From Aeromicrobium terrae (lineage in GTDB: Bacteria; Actinomycetota; Actinomycetes; Propionibacteriales; Nocardioidaceae): a DNA stretch of 64,000 nucleotides. Each line of letters opens with the position of its first letter. Position 1 is the first letter of the stretch. Shown one piece after another: positions 32,601-41,774 of this stretch. Made by a program: the position numbers and the translations under genes. The notes below the pieces were generated by a model. It did not search any database, was not told the origin of the DNA, and saw nothing but the letters and a program-made list of their open reading frames with translations. Where the stretch lies: the NCBI RefSeq assembly GCF_008039565.1, contig NZ_VDUX01000007.1, positions 113,021-177,020 of the forward strand, in the 5' to 3' direction.

Positions 32601-32913
32601 GTCGACCACCGCCCTTCAAGCGTGGGAAGTCTTGACGGACGTGGCGACTGGGACGACCCGGACACCCCAGCGAGCGCACTCGGATCGAGGGAGGGATGGG
32701 GGAGATCCCCAGTCCTCGCTGTCTTCATCTTGGCCTCCGTGTCGGTCGCCACGTCCGTCACCTTCACGGTGCTCGCGCGAGCACCCCACGGATAGAGACC
32801 TACGCCTCGCGAATCGTGGACGAAGGTCCCGCACGCAAGACGCCCTTGGCCCATGTCACTCCCGTTCGTGCCGGAGGAGGCTGGAAGCAACGCCATCTCG
32901 TGAAGGAGCAGCC
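32601..32913. other. 313-bp divergent intergenic region, no gene seen
   Basis: This gap lies between the PPOX gene (minus) and a tandem USP gene (plus). It holds the DosR-like box at 32817-32830, a weaker GGGAC element at 32650-32663, and a small palindrome TGGGG-GAGAT-CCCCA at 32697-32711. Short ORFs here lack coding character. It is best read as two promoters with their control sites. Confidence 0.6.
32817..32830 (-). promoter_or_regulatory. DosR-box-like site GGGAC-CTTC-GTCCA
   Basis: Read on the minus strand this is GGGACCTTCGTCCA, nearly identical to the site at 13601-13614. It is 83 bp upstream of the tandem USP start (32914), matching the spacing at the other USP genes, although its better half-site is in the opposite orientation to that gene. 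Confidence 0.65.
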
Positions 32914-33762
32914 ATGACCCACACGACTCGCCCCGTCGTCGTCGGCCTCATCGACAAGCAACCCACGGCTGTGCAGCTCGCGGTGCGCGAAGCCCGGCGC
33001 CTGAACGCCCCGCTCCGCGTGATTCACGCCCACGGTGACTACGCCTACGCGAGCGGTCTCGGCGGCTTCACGCGGATGGTCGAGGACCTCGAGAAGATCG
33101 GGGAGGAGGTGCTGGACGACGCCCGCAGCCTGATCGAGCAGGAGCCGGCCCAGCCGGTCGCGGTCGAGTACGACCTCGACCCCGGCTCGGCACCGTACGC
33201 GCTCGAGGACGCCAGCCGCGACGCCTGCCTGCTCGTGCTCGGGGCCGACCAGATCTCCTTCCTCGAGCGACTCATCCGCGGGACGGTGACGTCGCACCTC
33301 GTGAAGACCTCGAGCTGTCCGATCATCTTCGTCCCTGAGGCAACATTCCTGCGCTCGTCGAGCGGTGGAGTGGTCGTCGCATTGGACGGCGACACCGCCG
33401 CAACCGGGCCGCTGACCTTCGCCTTCGAGCAGGCGCAGTGCCGTGCCGGCCATCTGGAGGTCCTCCACGCGCTTTCGGGCCGGGACACCGGCATCGACGC
33501 TGACGAAGACCGCGCCGCCATCGCAGAAGTCGTCGCCGGATGGCGCGAACGCTACCCCGACGTCCGTGTCACGACGACGTTCAGCATCGCCGAGCCCGAC
33601 GAGGCGTGCCGCAACGCCAGCCGTCGCGCCGAGCTCGTCGTCCTGGGCGCCCCGCACGTCAAGGCAGCGTTCGTGATGCGCCCATTGGCCACCGCCGTCG
33701 TGCGTGCTGCCGAGGGACCTGTGGCCGTGGTCCCGGCCGACTACGCCGGCACCCGTCGCTGA
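32914..33762 (+). CDS. Universal stress protein, tandem UspA domains (GADxxxxLER subfamily)
   Basis: This is a protein of 282 residues from ATG 32914, with GAAGGAG upstream. It has two UspA domains; the first has GADQISFLERLIRGTVTSHL then CPIIFVPE, and the second has GAPHVKAAFVMRPL and VAVVPADYAG. ATP loops are absent. It is a close paralogue of the USP at 25252, sharing DKQP at the start, the AATGPL(R/T)FAFE segment and the VPADY end. It is a single gene between a PPOX gene upstream and another converging downstream, under the box at 32817. Confidence 0.9.
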   Translation: MTHTTRPVVVGLIDKQPTAVQLAVREARRLNAPLRVIHAHGDYAYASGLGGFTRMVEDLEKIGEEVLDDARSLIEQEPAQPVAVEYDLDPGSAPYALEDASRDACLLVLGADQISFLERLIRGTVTSHLVKTSSCPIIFVPEATFLRSSSGGVVVALDGDTAATGPLTFAFEQAQCRAGHLEVLHALSGRDTGIDADEDRAAIAEVVAGWRERYPDVRVTTTFSIAEPDEACRNASRRAELVVLGAPHVKAAFVMRPLATAVVRAAEGPVAVVPADYAGTRR

Positions 33763-33765
33763 CGC

Positions 33766-34209
33766 TCAGACCCGGGACACGCGTCGGCCGTCGATCTCCG
33801 CCACGACGATCCGAATCACGAGCGTTCGATCCCCTCCGGCCCACGGCACAGCGAGGCCGGCTGCCTGGGCCCGCTCGATGGTCTCTGGGTCGGTGACGCC
33901 TTCGGTCTCACCGCGGACGGTCACGTTCCATCCCTGACCGAAGGCGCTGTCGACGTGGTCGACGCCGAAGGCGACGTGGGTCGGGGTTTCGGTGAGGGCC
34001 GCCAAGGGGCCGCGTGGACTCGTACGGAAGTAGATCTCCCGGTCGACGGCGACGAAGTTCACCGGCAGCAGCTCGATCCGACCGCCGTGGCCCAGAAATG
34101 CGAGCCGTCCGACCGTCGCACCTGCGAGCAACGTCAGGCACACGTCGGGCGGAATGGCGCTGATGGAGCCTCCGCCGTCGTCAGGCTCAGATGATCCATC
34201 GTTCGTCAC
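33766..34209 (-). CDS. PPOX-family flavin-binding protein
   Basis: This is a 147-residue third PPOX paralogue. Motifs are ATVGRLAFLGHGGRIELLPVNF, REIYFRTSPRGPLAAL, HVAFGVDHVD, GWNVTVRGETEGV and EIDGRRVSRV. It has a short acidic, Gly-rich N-terminal extension. By family it binds FMN or F420. It converges on the USP at 32914 (3-base gap) and is divergent from narK; the shared upstream region contains two GGGAC-type elements. Confidence 0.8.
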   Translation of the reverse strand: MTNDGSSEPDDGGGSISAIPPDVCLTLLAGATVGRLAFLGHGGRIELLPVNFVAVDREIYFRTSPRGPLAALTETPTHVAFGVDHVDSAFGQGWNVTVRGETEGVTDPETIERAQAAGLAVPWAGGDRTLVIRIVVAEIDGRRVSRV

Positions 34210-34239
34210 GCGCCACCTCCGTCTCCAGCCTAAGACGTC

Positions 34240-34275
34240 GTCCCGGAGGTCCCACCGACTCAGGACCTATGACCG
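34240..34275. promoter_or_regulatory. Two GGGAC-type elements between PPOX and narK
   Basis: GTCCC-GGAG-GTCCC (34240-34253) contains one good GGGAC half-site on the minus strand. AGGAC-CTAT-GACCG (34262-34275) has the palindromic 5-4-5 layout with a central AT step like the classical DosR box. The second is 61 bp upstream of narK (34337). These are weaker than the other island boxes. Confidence 0.45.
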
Positions 34276-34336
34276 TGGCGCGCCGTGCCTGGCCGGACCA
34301 GCATCGACATGACGGAGATCGACCGAAGGAATCGTG

Positions 34337-35620
34337 ATGTCGCCAGCACGTACAGCATTGACGAGACCCGCACGGGTGGGGATCGTGGACACGGTCATGC
34401 CGGAGCGAGCCGAGGCGAGCCGAGACCAAGGGACGCGGTCCCCGTGGCTCATGCTGGCCCTCGCGACGTTCGGGTTCGCCGCCAACTTCTGGGCCTGGGC
34501 GCTGATCAGTCCCCTGGGTCCGATGTTCCGCGACACGGGAACGCTGGGGAGGCTCAGCGAGTCCGACGTCGCTCTTCTCGTCGCCGTCCCCGTCCTCGTC
34601 GGATCACTCGGCCGGATCATCGTCGGTGCGTTGACCGACCGGTACGGCGGCCGCGTCATGTTCCCTCTCGTGTCGGTCGCGACCATCGTCCCGACCCTGT
34701 TCGTCGGCCTCGTCGCCATCGACTCGTACTCTCTGCTCTTGGTCGGCGGGTTCTTCCTCGGCATCGGAGGAACGGCGTTCGCCGTGGGCGTTCCGTTCGT
34801 GAATGCGTGGTTCCCACCGGAACGCCGCGGCCTTGCCGTCGGCATCTTCGGTGCCGGCATGGGCGGTACCGCCATCAGCGCGCTGACGACCGTGAAGCTC
34901 TACACCGACGCGGGCGAATCCGCACCGTTCCTGATCACCGCCACGGTTCTCGCGTTGTACGCCGCAGTCGCCTGGATCGTCCTGCGCGACGCCCCCGGCC
35001 GGGTGATCGCGTCGACGCCTTTGTTGACCCGCCTGGTGGCTACGGCACGACTGCCGATCACCTGGCAGGCCTGCATCCTGTACGCCGTGACCTTCGGCGG
35101 GTACGTCGCCTTCTCGGTCTACCTGCCCGCGTACCTCAAGACGGCACATGGGCTGACGCCGGCGGATGCCGCCAACCGGATGGCCGGCTTCGTGATCATT
35201 GCGGTGCTCTCGCGGCCTCTCGGAGGGTGGCTCTCGGACCGGTTGGGTCCGATCCCGGTGCTCACTGGAGTCCTCGGCGTGGTCACGGTCTGCGCGGGCG
35301 TCTCGGCGGGAACGCCGCCGCTTGACGGCATCGGAACGGTCGCGTTCCTCGTCATGGCCGCGGCGTTGGGCGCCGGCAGCGGTGCCACGTTCGCGCTGAT
35401 CGCCAGGGCCACCGACCCGTCGCGCGTCGGCGGTGTCACCGGTCTGGTCGGAGCCGCCGGGGGTCTGGGAGGTTTCGTGCCACCGCTCCTCATGGGCTAC
35501 ATCTACGGCCGCACGGACTCCTATGCCATAGGCCTGTGGCTGCTCGCAGCGACGGCGGCTCTGACCCTGCTGCTGACCGTGGTGGTCGTCAGCCGGACGG
35601 CCCGCGCTCACGACGTATGA
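34337..35620 (+). CDS. narK: NarK-type nitrate/nitrite transporter (MFS)
   Basis: This is a protein of 427 residues from ATG 34337 (AAGGA upstream); ATG 34397 is possible. It has twelve membrane helices. Nitrate/nitrite porter features are FGFAANFWAWALISPLGP, the RIIVGALTDRYGGR loop, the nitrate signature GIGGTAFAVGVPFVNAWFPPERRG followed by GAGMGGTA, and GPIPVLTGVLG with the second signature GAGSGATFALIARATD. It imports nitrate and/or exports nitrite for the reductase encoded 73 bp downstream. In M. tuberculosis, narK2 is DosR-controlled, and a candidate element lies upstream here. Confidence 0.93.
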   Translation: MSPARTALTRPARVGIVDTVMPERAEASRDQGTRSPWLMLALATFGFAANFWAWALISPLGPMFRDTGTLGRLSESDVALLVAVPVLVGSLGRIIVGALTDRYGGRVMFPLVSVATIVPTLFVGLVAIDSYSLLLVGGFFLGIGGTAFAVGVPFVNAWFPPERRGLAVGIFGAGMGGTAISALTTVKLYTDAGESAPFLITATVLALYAAVAWIVLRDAPGRVIASTPLLTRLVATARLPITWQACILYAVTFGGYVAFSVYLPAYLKTAHGLTPADAANRMAGFVIIAVLSRPLGGWLSDRLGPIPVLTGVLGVVTVCAGVSAGTPPLDGIGTVAFLVMAAALGAGSGATFALIARATDPSRVGGVTGLVGAAGGLGGFVPPLLMGYIYGRTDSYAIGLWLLAATAALTLLLTVVVVSRTARAHDV

Positions 35621-35693
35621 GCTGCGCACCCTTGATCCGCTCACTCGACGCGTGGTTGAGTCGCGAGCAGGGGGCGACCAGAGGAGGGTCCGG

Positions 35694-38600
35694 GTGACGA
35701 CTGACGTGCAGCCCGATGGTGCTCCTGGCGCAGCGGCACCGGGGATGGACGGGGAGCTCACCGAGGCGCTGGTCCGCACACGTCGGTTCTTCACGAGATC
35801 GAGGGTCTCCGACGACCTGCGCACTCTCCACAAGGTCGGCGGACGTGAGGCCGACTCCTTCTACCGCGATCGCTGGAGCCACGACCGGGTGGTGCGATCC
35901 ACCCACGGCGTCAACTGCACCGGGTCCTGCTCGTGGAAGGTGTACGTCAAGGACGGAATCATCACCTGGGAGACGCAGCAGACCGACTACCCGTCGGTCG
36001 GGCCGGACAAGCCCGAGTACGAGCCCCGCGGTTGCCCTCGTGGCGCAGCGTTCTCCTGGTACACCTACTCGCCCACGCGAGTCCGGTACCCGTACGTCCG
36101 CGGCGTCCTGCTCACGATGTTCCGCGAGGCGAAGGCGCAGCACGGCGGCGACCCGGTGAAGGCATGGGCACACATCGTCGACCACCCCCAGCGCGCGAAG
36201 GCCTACAAGTCGGCTCGCGGCAAGGGCGGGCTGGTTCGCGCGACCTGGGACGAATCGACCGAGATGATCGCCGCGGCGTACGTGCACACCATCCAGAAGT
36301 GGGGACCGGACCGCGTCGCGGGATTCTCACCGATTCCAGCGATGTCGATGGTCTCCCACGCCTCGGGCGCGCGCTTCACGTCCCTGGTCGGCGGATCCAT
36401 GCTGTCGTTCTACGACTGGTACGCCGATCTCCCCGTCGCCTCACCGCAGGTGTTCGGCGACCAGACCGACGTGCCGGAGTCCGGTGACTGGTGGGACGCC
36501 GGCTACCTCGTCATGTGGGGCTCCAACGTGCCCGTCACGCGCACGCCCGACGCGCACTGGATGACCGAGGCGCGGTACCGGGGACAGAAGGTCGTCGTGG
36601 TCTCGCCGGACTATGCCGACAACGTCAAGTTCGCCGACGACTGGCTGGCCATCGCCCCGGGCACCGACGGAGCCCTGGCCATGGCCATGGGGCACGTCGT
36701 GCTCAAGGAGTTCTTCGTCGACCGCCAGACCCCGTACTTCGTCGACTACACGAAGCGCTACACCGACCTGCCCTACCTCGTGGCCCTCGAGCCGGCTGGC
36801 GACGCCCATCGTCCCGCCAAGTTCCTCACCGCCGCGGACCTCCCCGAGCACGCCGCCGAGGAGAACGCCCACTTCAAGACCGTGCTCGTCGACGCCCGGA
36901 CCGGGGACCTCGCGGTGCCGAACGGAGCACTCGGCCACCGGTTCGGCGACGCCGGCGCCGGCCGCTGGAACCTCGACCTCGGCGACGTCGACCCCCGGCT
37001 GACCCTGCTCGAGCCCGGAGCGGAGACCGTCTCGGTCGAGCTGCCCCGCTTCGACGACGTCGACGGCACCGCACGGGCGCTGACCCGCGACGTCCCGGTG
37101 CGTCGCGTCGGCGACCGGTTGGTGACCACCGTCTTCGACCTGATGCTGGCCCAGTACGGCGTCGGCAGGGACGGGCTCGGCGGCGGCTACGCCACGTCGT
37201 ACGACGACGTGGAAGCCCCGTACACGCCGGCGTGGCAGGAGGCGATCACCGGCGTCCCCGCGGCCGCTGCCGCCCGGGTCGCCCGTGAGCTCGCGCAGAA
37301 CGCCGAGGAGTCCAAGGGCCGCTCGATGATCCTGATGGGCGCGGGCACGAACCACTGGTTCCACTCCGACACGATCTACCGCGCCTTCCTCGCCCTGACC
37401 ACCCTCACCGGGTGCCAGGGGGTGAACGGCGGAGGATGGGCGCACTACGTCGGCCAGGAGAAGTGCCGGCCCGTCACCGGCTGGGCCCAGCTCGCCTTCG
37501 GGCTGGACTGGGCGCGTCCCCCGCGCCAGATGATCCAGACCGCGTACTGGTACCTGCACACCGACCAGTTCCGCTACGACACGTTCTCGGCCGACGCCAC
37601 CGCGGCCGCCACGGGGAGCGGGGCGTTCGCCGGCCTGAGCACGGCCGACGTCATCGCCAAGAGCGCACGCATGGGCTGGATGCCGTCCTACCCCACGTTC
37701 GACCGCAACCCGCTCGACCTCGCGGACGAGGCCGCACAGGCCGGACGTCCGGTGGCTGAGCACGTCGTCGACCAGCTCCAGTCGGGCGACCTGCGATTCG
37801 CCGCGGAGGACCCGGACGCCCCGGAGAACGTCCCTCGTGTGCTCGCGATCTGGCGGGCCAACCTGCTCGGCTCGTCCGGCAAGGGGAACGAGTACTTCCT
37901 CAAGCACCTGCTCGGCACGGAGAGCTCGCTGCGCGCCGTCGAGGCCGACGAGGACCAGCGGCCACGGGAGGTCGAGTGGCACGACGACGCGCCGGAGGGG
38001 AAGCTCGACCTCCTGCTCACGCTGGACTTCCGGCAGACGAGCACGACGCTGTTCTCCGACGTCGTGCTGCCTGCGGCGACCTGGTACGAGAAGCACGACC
38101 TGAACACCACGGACATGCATCCGTACATCCACTCGTTCAACCCCGCGATCGCGCCACCGTGGCAGACCCGCACCGACTGGGACGCGTGGCAGACCATCGC
38201 CTCGAAGTTCAGCGAGCTCGCCGCCGGCCGGCTCGACATCCGCAAGGACGTCGTGGCCGTCCCGCTGCTGCACGACACCCCCGACGCCATGGCCAACCCG
38301 CACGGGGTCGTGCGGGACTGGAAGCTCGGGGAGTGCGACCCGGTGCCGGGCGTCACGATGCCGAAGATCGTGGAGGTCGAACGCGACTACACCGCGGTCG
38401 GGGCGCAGATGGGGGCGCTGGGGCCCCTGTTGGAACAGCTCGGCACGACCACCAAGGGCGTGACCTACGACGTGGCTCGGGCGGTCGAGTACCTGCGCGG
38501 CAAGAACGGGCCCATCCGCGGTGGTCCGGCCGACGGCCGGCCCTCGCTGGTGGAGGACATCCACGCCTGCGAGGCCGTCCTGGCCCTGTCCGGGACGACG

Positions 38601-39416
38601 AACGGCCACCTCGCCACCCAGGGCTTCAAGACGCTCGAGAAACGCACCGGCACGCCGCTGCACGACCTCGCCGCCGAGCACGAGGGCAAGCAGATCACCT
38701 TCGCCGACACCGTCGCCGCGCCCGTCCCGGTGATCACGTCCCCGGAGTGGTCGGGCTCGGAGACCGGTGGCCGGCGGTACTCCCCGTTCACGATCAACGT
38801 CGAGCGGCTCAAGCCGTGGCACACCCTGACGGGGCGGCAGCACTTCTACCTCGACCACGACTGGATGACCGAGCTCGGCGAGGCGCTGCCGGTGTATCGG
38901 CCGCCGTTGAACATGGGCGCCCTGTTCGCCGAGCCGGAGATCGGGTCGACCGGCGAGCTGGGCGTCACGGTGCGCTACCTGACGCCGCACAACAAGTGGT
39001 CGATCCACTCCGAGTACCAGGACAACCTGTTCATGCTGTCGCTGTCGCGCGGCGGGCAGACCATCTGGATGAGCGACCGCGATGCAGCGAAGGTCGGGGT
39101 GGAGGACAACGACTGGATCGAGGCGGTGAACCGCAACGGCGTCGTCGTGGCGCGTGCGATCGTGTCGCACCGGATGCCCGAGGGCACGGTCTACATGCAC
39201 CACGCCCAAGACCGGCTCATCGACGTCCCCATCGCGGAGACGTCGGGACAGCGCGGGGGCATCCACAACTCGCTGACCCGGATCCTGGTGAAGCCCACCC
39301 ACCTCATCGGCGGCTACGCCCAGCTCGCCTTCGCCTTCAACTACCTCGGCCCCACCGGCAACCAGCGCGACGAGGTCACCGTCATCCGTCGCCGCAGCCA
39401 GGACGTGGAGTACTGA
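35694..39416 (+). CDS. narG: Respiratory nitrate reductase, alpha subunit
   Basis: This is a protein of 1240 residues from GTG 35694, chosen for GAGGAGGG 5 bp upstream. It is the catalytic molybdenum (bis-MGD) subunit reducing nitrate to nitrite on the cytoplasmic side. The FS0 cluster ligands follow the NarG form HGVNCTGSC with a later Cys in PRGCPRG. Further NarG landmarks are NCTGSCSWKVYVKDG, GSNVPVTRTPDAHW, GAGTNHWFHSD and LPAATWYEKHDLNTTDMH. There is no Tat signal, as expected for NarG. The next gene, narH, starts 1 base after its stop. Confidence 0.97.
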   Translation: MTTDVQPDGAPGAAAPGMDGELTEALVRTRRFFTRSRVSDDLRTLHKVGGREADSFYRDRWSHDRVVRSTHGVNCTGSCSWKVYVKDGIITWETQQTDYPSVGPDKPEYEPRGCPRGAAFSWYTYSPTRVRYPYVRGVLLTMFREAKAQHGGDPVKAWAHIVDHPQRAKAYKSARGKGGLVRATWDESTEMIAAAYVHTIQKWGPDRVAGFSPIPAMSMVSHASGARFTSLVGGSMLSFYDWYADLPVASPQVFGDQTDVPESGDWWDAGYLVMWGSNVPVTRTPDAHWMTEARYRGQKVVVVSPDYADNVKFADDWLAIAPGTDGALAMAMGHVVLKEFFVDRQTPYFVDYTKRYTDLPYLVALEPAGDAHRPAKFLTAADLPEHAAEENAHFKTVLVDARTGDLAVPNGALGHRFGDAGAGRWNLDLGDVDPRLTLLEPGAETVSVELPRFDDVDGTARALTRDVPVRRVGDRLVTTVFDLMLAQYGVGRDGLGGGYATSYDDVEAPYTPAWQEAITGVPAAAAARVARELAQNAEESKGRSMILMGAGTNHWFHSDTIYRAFLALTTLTGCQGVNGGGWAHYVGQEKCRPVTGWAQLAFGLDWARPPRQMIQTAYWYLHTDQFRYDTFSADATAAATGSGAFAGLSTADVIAKSARMGWMPSYPTFDRNPLDLADEAAQAGRPVAEHVVDQLQSGDLRFAAEDPDAPENVPRVLAIWRANLLGSSGKGNEYFLKHLLGTESSLRAVEADEDQRPREVEWHDDAPEGKLDLLLTLDFRQTSTTLFSDVVLPAATWYEKHDLNTTDMHPYIHSFNPAIAPPWQTRTDWDAWQTIASKFSELAAGRLDIRKDVVAVPLLHDTPDAMANPHGVVRDWKLGECDPVPGVTMPKIVEVERDYTAVGAQMGALGPLLEQLGTTTKGVTYDVARAVEYLRGKNGPIRGGPADGRPSLVEDIHACEAVLALSGTTNGHLATQGFKTLEKRTGTPLHDLAAEHEGKQITFADTVAAPVPVITSPEWSGSETGGRRYSPFTINVERLKPWHTLTGRQHFYLDHDWMTELGEALPVYRPPLNMGALFAEPEIGSTGELGVTVRYLTPHNKWSIHSEYQDNLFMLSLSRGGQTIWMSDRDAAKVGVEDNDWIEAVNRNGVVVARAIVSHRMPEGTVYMHHAQDRLIDVPIAETSGQRGGIHNSLTRILVKPTHLIGGYAQLAFAFNYLGPTGNQRDEVTVIRRRSQDVEY

Positions 39417-39417
39417 C

Positions 39418-41076
39418 ATGAGGGTCATGGCGCAGATGGCGATGGTGATGAACCTCGACAAGTGCATCGGGTGCCACACCTGCTCGGTGACGTGCAAGCA
39501 GGCGTGGACCAACCGCACCGGCACCGAGTACGTCTGGTTCAACAACGTCGAGACCCGGCCCGGTCAGGGCTACCCGCGACGCTACGAGGACCAGGAGGAG
39601 TGGAAGGGCGGCTGGACGCTCAACAAGCGAGGTCGGCTCGAGCTCAAGGCCGGCGGACGGCTGAGGAAGCTCCTCACGATCTTCTCGAACCCGAAGATGC
39701 CGTCCATCTCGGACTACTACGAGCCGTGGACGTACGACTACGCCACCCTCACCGACGCGCCCGCGCAGGAGCACACCCCGGTGGCTCGTCCGAAGTCGTT
39801 GCTGTCCGGCGAGGACATGAAGATCGAGTGGTCCTCGAACTGGGACGACGACCTCGGCGGATCCGCGGCCACGGAGAAGCACGACCCCATGCTCCGCAAG
39901 ATCGCCGACAAGGTGAAGCTTGAGTTCGAGCAGACGTTCATGTTCTACCTGCCGAGGATCTGCGAGCACTGCCTCAATCCGTCGTGCGCGGCCTCCTGTC
40001 CGAGCGGGGCGATCTACAAGCGTTCCGAGGATGGCATCGTCCTGGTCGACCAGGACCGCTGCCGCGGCTGGCGCATGTGCATCTCGGGGTGCCCGTACAA
40101 GAAGGTCTACTTCAACCACCGCACCGGCAAGGCGGAGAAGTGCACGTTCTGCTTCCCCCGCGTCGAGGTCGGTCTGCCCACCGTCTGCTCGGAGACCTGC
40201 GTGGGGCGGCTCCGCTACATCGGCCTGATGCTCTACGACGCGGACAAGGTGCTCGAGGCGGCGTCCACGCCGGACGAGCACGACCTCTACGAGGCGCAGC
40301 GGGACGTGTTCCTCGACCCGGACGACCCCGACGTCCAGCGCGAGGCCGAGAAGGCCGGCATCCCGCGCGACTGGGTGCAGGCCGCCCAGCGGTCGCCCGT
40401 CTACGCGCTGATCAACCGGTTCAAGATCGCCCTCCCGCTGCATCCGGAGTACCGCACCATGCCGATGGTCTGGTACGTCCCGCCGCTGTCCCCCGTGGTC
40501 GACGTGGTCAAGGACACCGGTGAGGACGCCGAGGACCAGGGCAATCTGTTCGCCGCGATCGATGCGCTCCGCATCCCGGTCGAGTACCTGGCCGAGCTCT
40601 TCACCGCCGGCGACGTCGCCCCCGTGGACGGCGTCCTGAAGAAGCTCGCCGCCATGCGCTCCTACATGCGCGACATCAACATGGGCCGCGACCCGAACGG
40701 GGCGATCCCGCAGGCAGTCGCCATGAGCGAGGAGGAGATGTACGACATGTACCGGCTCCTCGCGATCGCGAAGTACGACGAGCGCTACGTGATCCCCCCG
40801 GCCCACGCCGAGCAGGCCCATGCGCTGGAGGAACTGGCCACCGAGTGCGCGGTCTCGGAGTACGGCGGTGGGAACCCGGAGATCTTCGGCGAGGGCTCGG
40901 GCGGCGTCGACCCGATCGCGGTCGAGAACTTCCAGATGCTCAAGGACCGCCAGACCTCCGACACCATCGCCTCTCCGTCGGACAGGTCGGCCCGCGTCAA
41001 CCTGCTCAACTGGGACGGCAAGGGCACCCCGACCGGGATGTTCCCGCCACGCGCCGACGAGACGGAAAAGCCATGA
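39418..41076 (+). CDS. narH: Respiratory nitrate reductase, beta subunit
   Basis: This 552-residue iron-sulfur electron conduit has four Cys clusters: CIGCHTCSVTC near 17-27, CEHCLNPSCAASCP, CRGWRMCISGCP and CFPRVEVGLPTVCSETC. The Trp in CRGW replaces a cysteine and marks the [3Fe-4S] cluster typical of NarH. It carries electrons from the NarI hemes to NarG. It overlaps narJ by 4 bases. ATG 39427 is an equally good start. Confidence 0.97.
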   Translation: MRVMAQMAMVMNLDKCIGCHTCSVTCKQAWTNRTGTEYVWFNNVETRPGQGYPRRYEDQEEWKGGWTLNKRGRLELKAGGRLRKLLTIFSNPKMPSISDYYEPWTYDYATLTDAPAQEHTPVARPKSLLSGEDMKIEWSSNWDDDLGGSAATEKHDPMLRKIADKVKLEFEQTFMFYLPRICEHCLNPSCAASCPSGAIYKRSEDGIVLVDQDRCRGWRMCISGCPYKKVYFNHRTGKAEKCTFCFPRVEVGLPTVCSETCVGRLRYIGLMLYDADKVLEAASTPDEHDLYEAQRDVFLDPDDPDVQREAEKAGIPRDWVQAAQRSPVYALINRFKIALPLHPEYRTMPMVWYVPPLSPVVDVVKDTGEDAEDQGNLFAAIDALRIPVEYLAELFTAGDVAPVDGVLKKLAAMRSYMRDINMGRDPNGAIPQAVAMSEEEMYDMYRLLAIAKYDERYVIPPAHAEQAHALEELATECAVSEYGGGNPEIFGEGSGGVDPIAVENFQMLKDRQTSDTIASPSDRSARVNLLNWDGKGTPTGMFPPRADETEKP

Positions 41077-41774
41077 GGGCCCGGTCGCGCCGCGCCGGCC
41101 TGGACGCCGCTCAGCTGACGGCAGCCTGGCAGTCCGCCTCGCTGCTGCTCAGCTACCCCGCCCCGGGTCATGCCACCACGCACGAGCTGGTCCGACGCGC
41201 GTCGGGCGTCCTCCCCGCCCCGGTGGGTGCGCCGTTACGGACCTGTCTCGGGCGGCTGGGCGAGCTGCCGCTCGACGAGCTGCAGGCCGAGTACGTCGAG
41301 ACCTTCGACACCCGTCGCCGGCACAACCTGTTCCTCACCTACTTCGCGCACGGCGACACCCGCAAGCGCGGGGTGGCCCTCTTGCGGTTCAAGCAGACGT
41401 ACCAGGAGGCCGGCTTCGACGTCACCGACGACGAGCTTCCCGACCACCTCTGCGTCGTGCTGGAGTATGCGGCGACGATCGACCAGACCAAGGGTCGGCA
41501 GCTGCTGCTGGACCACCGAGCAGGGCTGGAGCTGCTGCGCCTCTCGCTCGTCGACGCGGACTCGCGCTGGGCCGGAGCGTTGGAGGCGGTCTGCTCAACC
41601 CTCCCGCCCCTCGACGGCGACGAGCGTGAGGCCGTCCGTCGGCTCGCGGCCGACGGCCCGCCCGAGGAGGAGGTCGGCCTGACGCCGTACGCCACTCCGG
41701 GCTTCGACCCCGGACCGGCCACACCCGACGGGCCGACGCTCCTGCCGATGCCCTCGTTCCCGGGGGCGCGCTGA
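41073..41774 (+). CDS. narJ: Nitrate reductase molybdenum cofactor assembly chaperone
   Basis: This 233-residue helical chaperone binds apo-NarG and allows cofactor insertion. The TorD/NarJ landmarks are ASLLLSYPAPG, ELQAEYVETFDTRRRHNLFLTYF, and DELPDHLCVVLEYAA. The C-terminal tail (GLTPYATPGFDPGPATPDGP) is Pro-rich and variable. It is coupled to narH and narI by overlaps of 4 and 1 bases. Confidence 0.94.
   Translation: MRARSRRAGLDAAQLTAAWQSASLLLSYPAPGHATTHELVRRASGVLPAPVGAPLRTCLGRLGELPLDELQAEYVETFDTRRRHNLFLTYFAHGDTRKRGVALLRFKQTYQEAGFDVTDDELPDHLCVVLEYAATIDQTKGRQLLLDHRAGLELLRLSLVDADSRWAGALEAVCSTLPPLDGDEREAVRRLAADGPPEEEVGLTPYATPGFDPGPATPDGPTLLPMPSFPGAR

Noticed and set aside
36441..39545. A 1034-codon open frame opposite narG
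   Set aside because: It is an antisense shadow of a high-GC gene; composition is Arg/Val/Gly-rich with no domain, and narG on the other strand is unambiguous.
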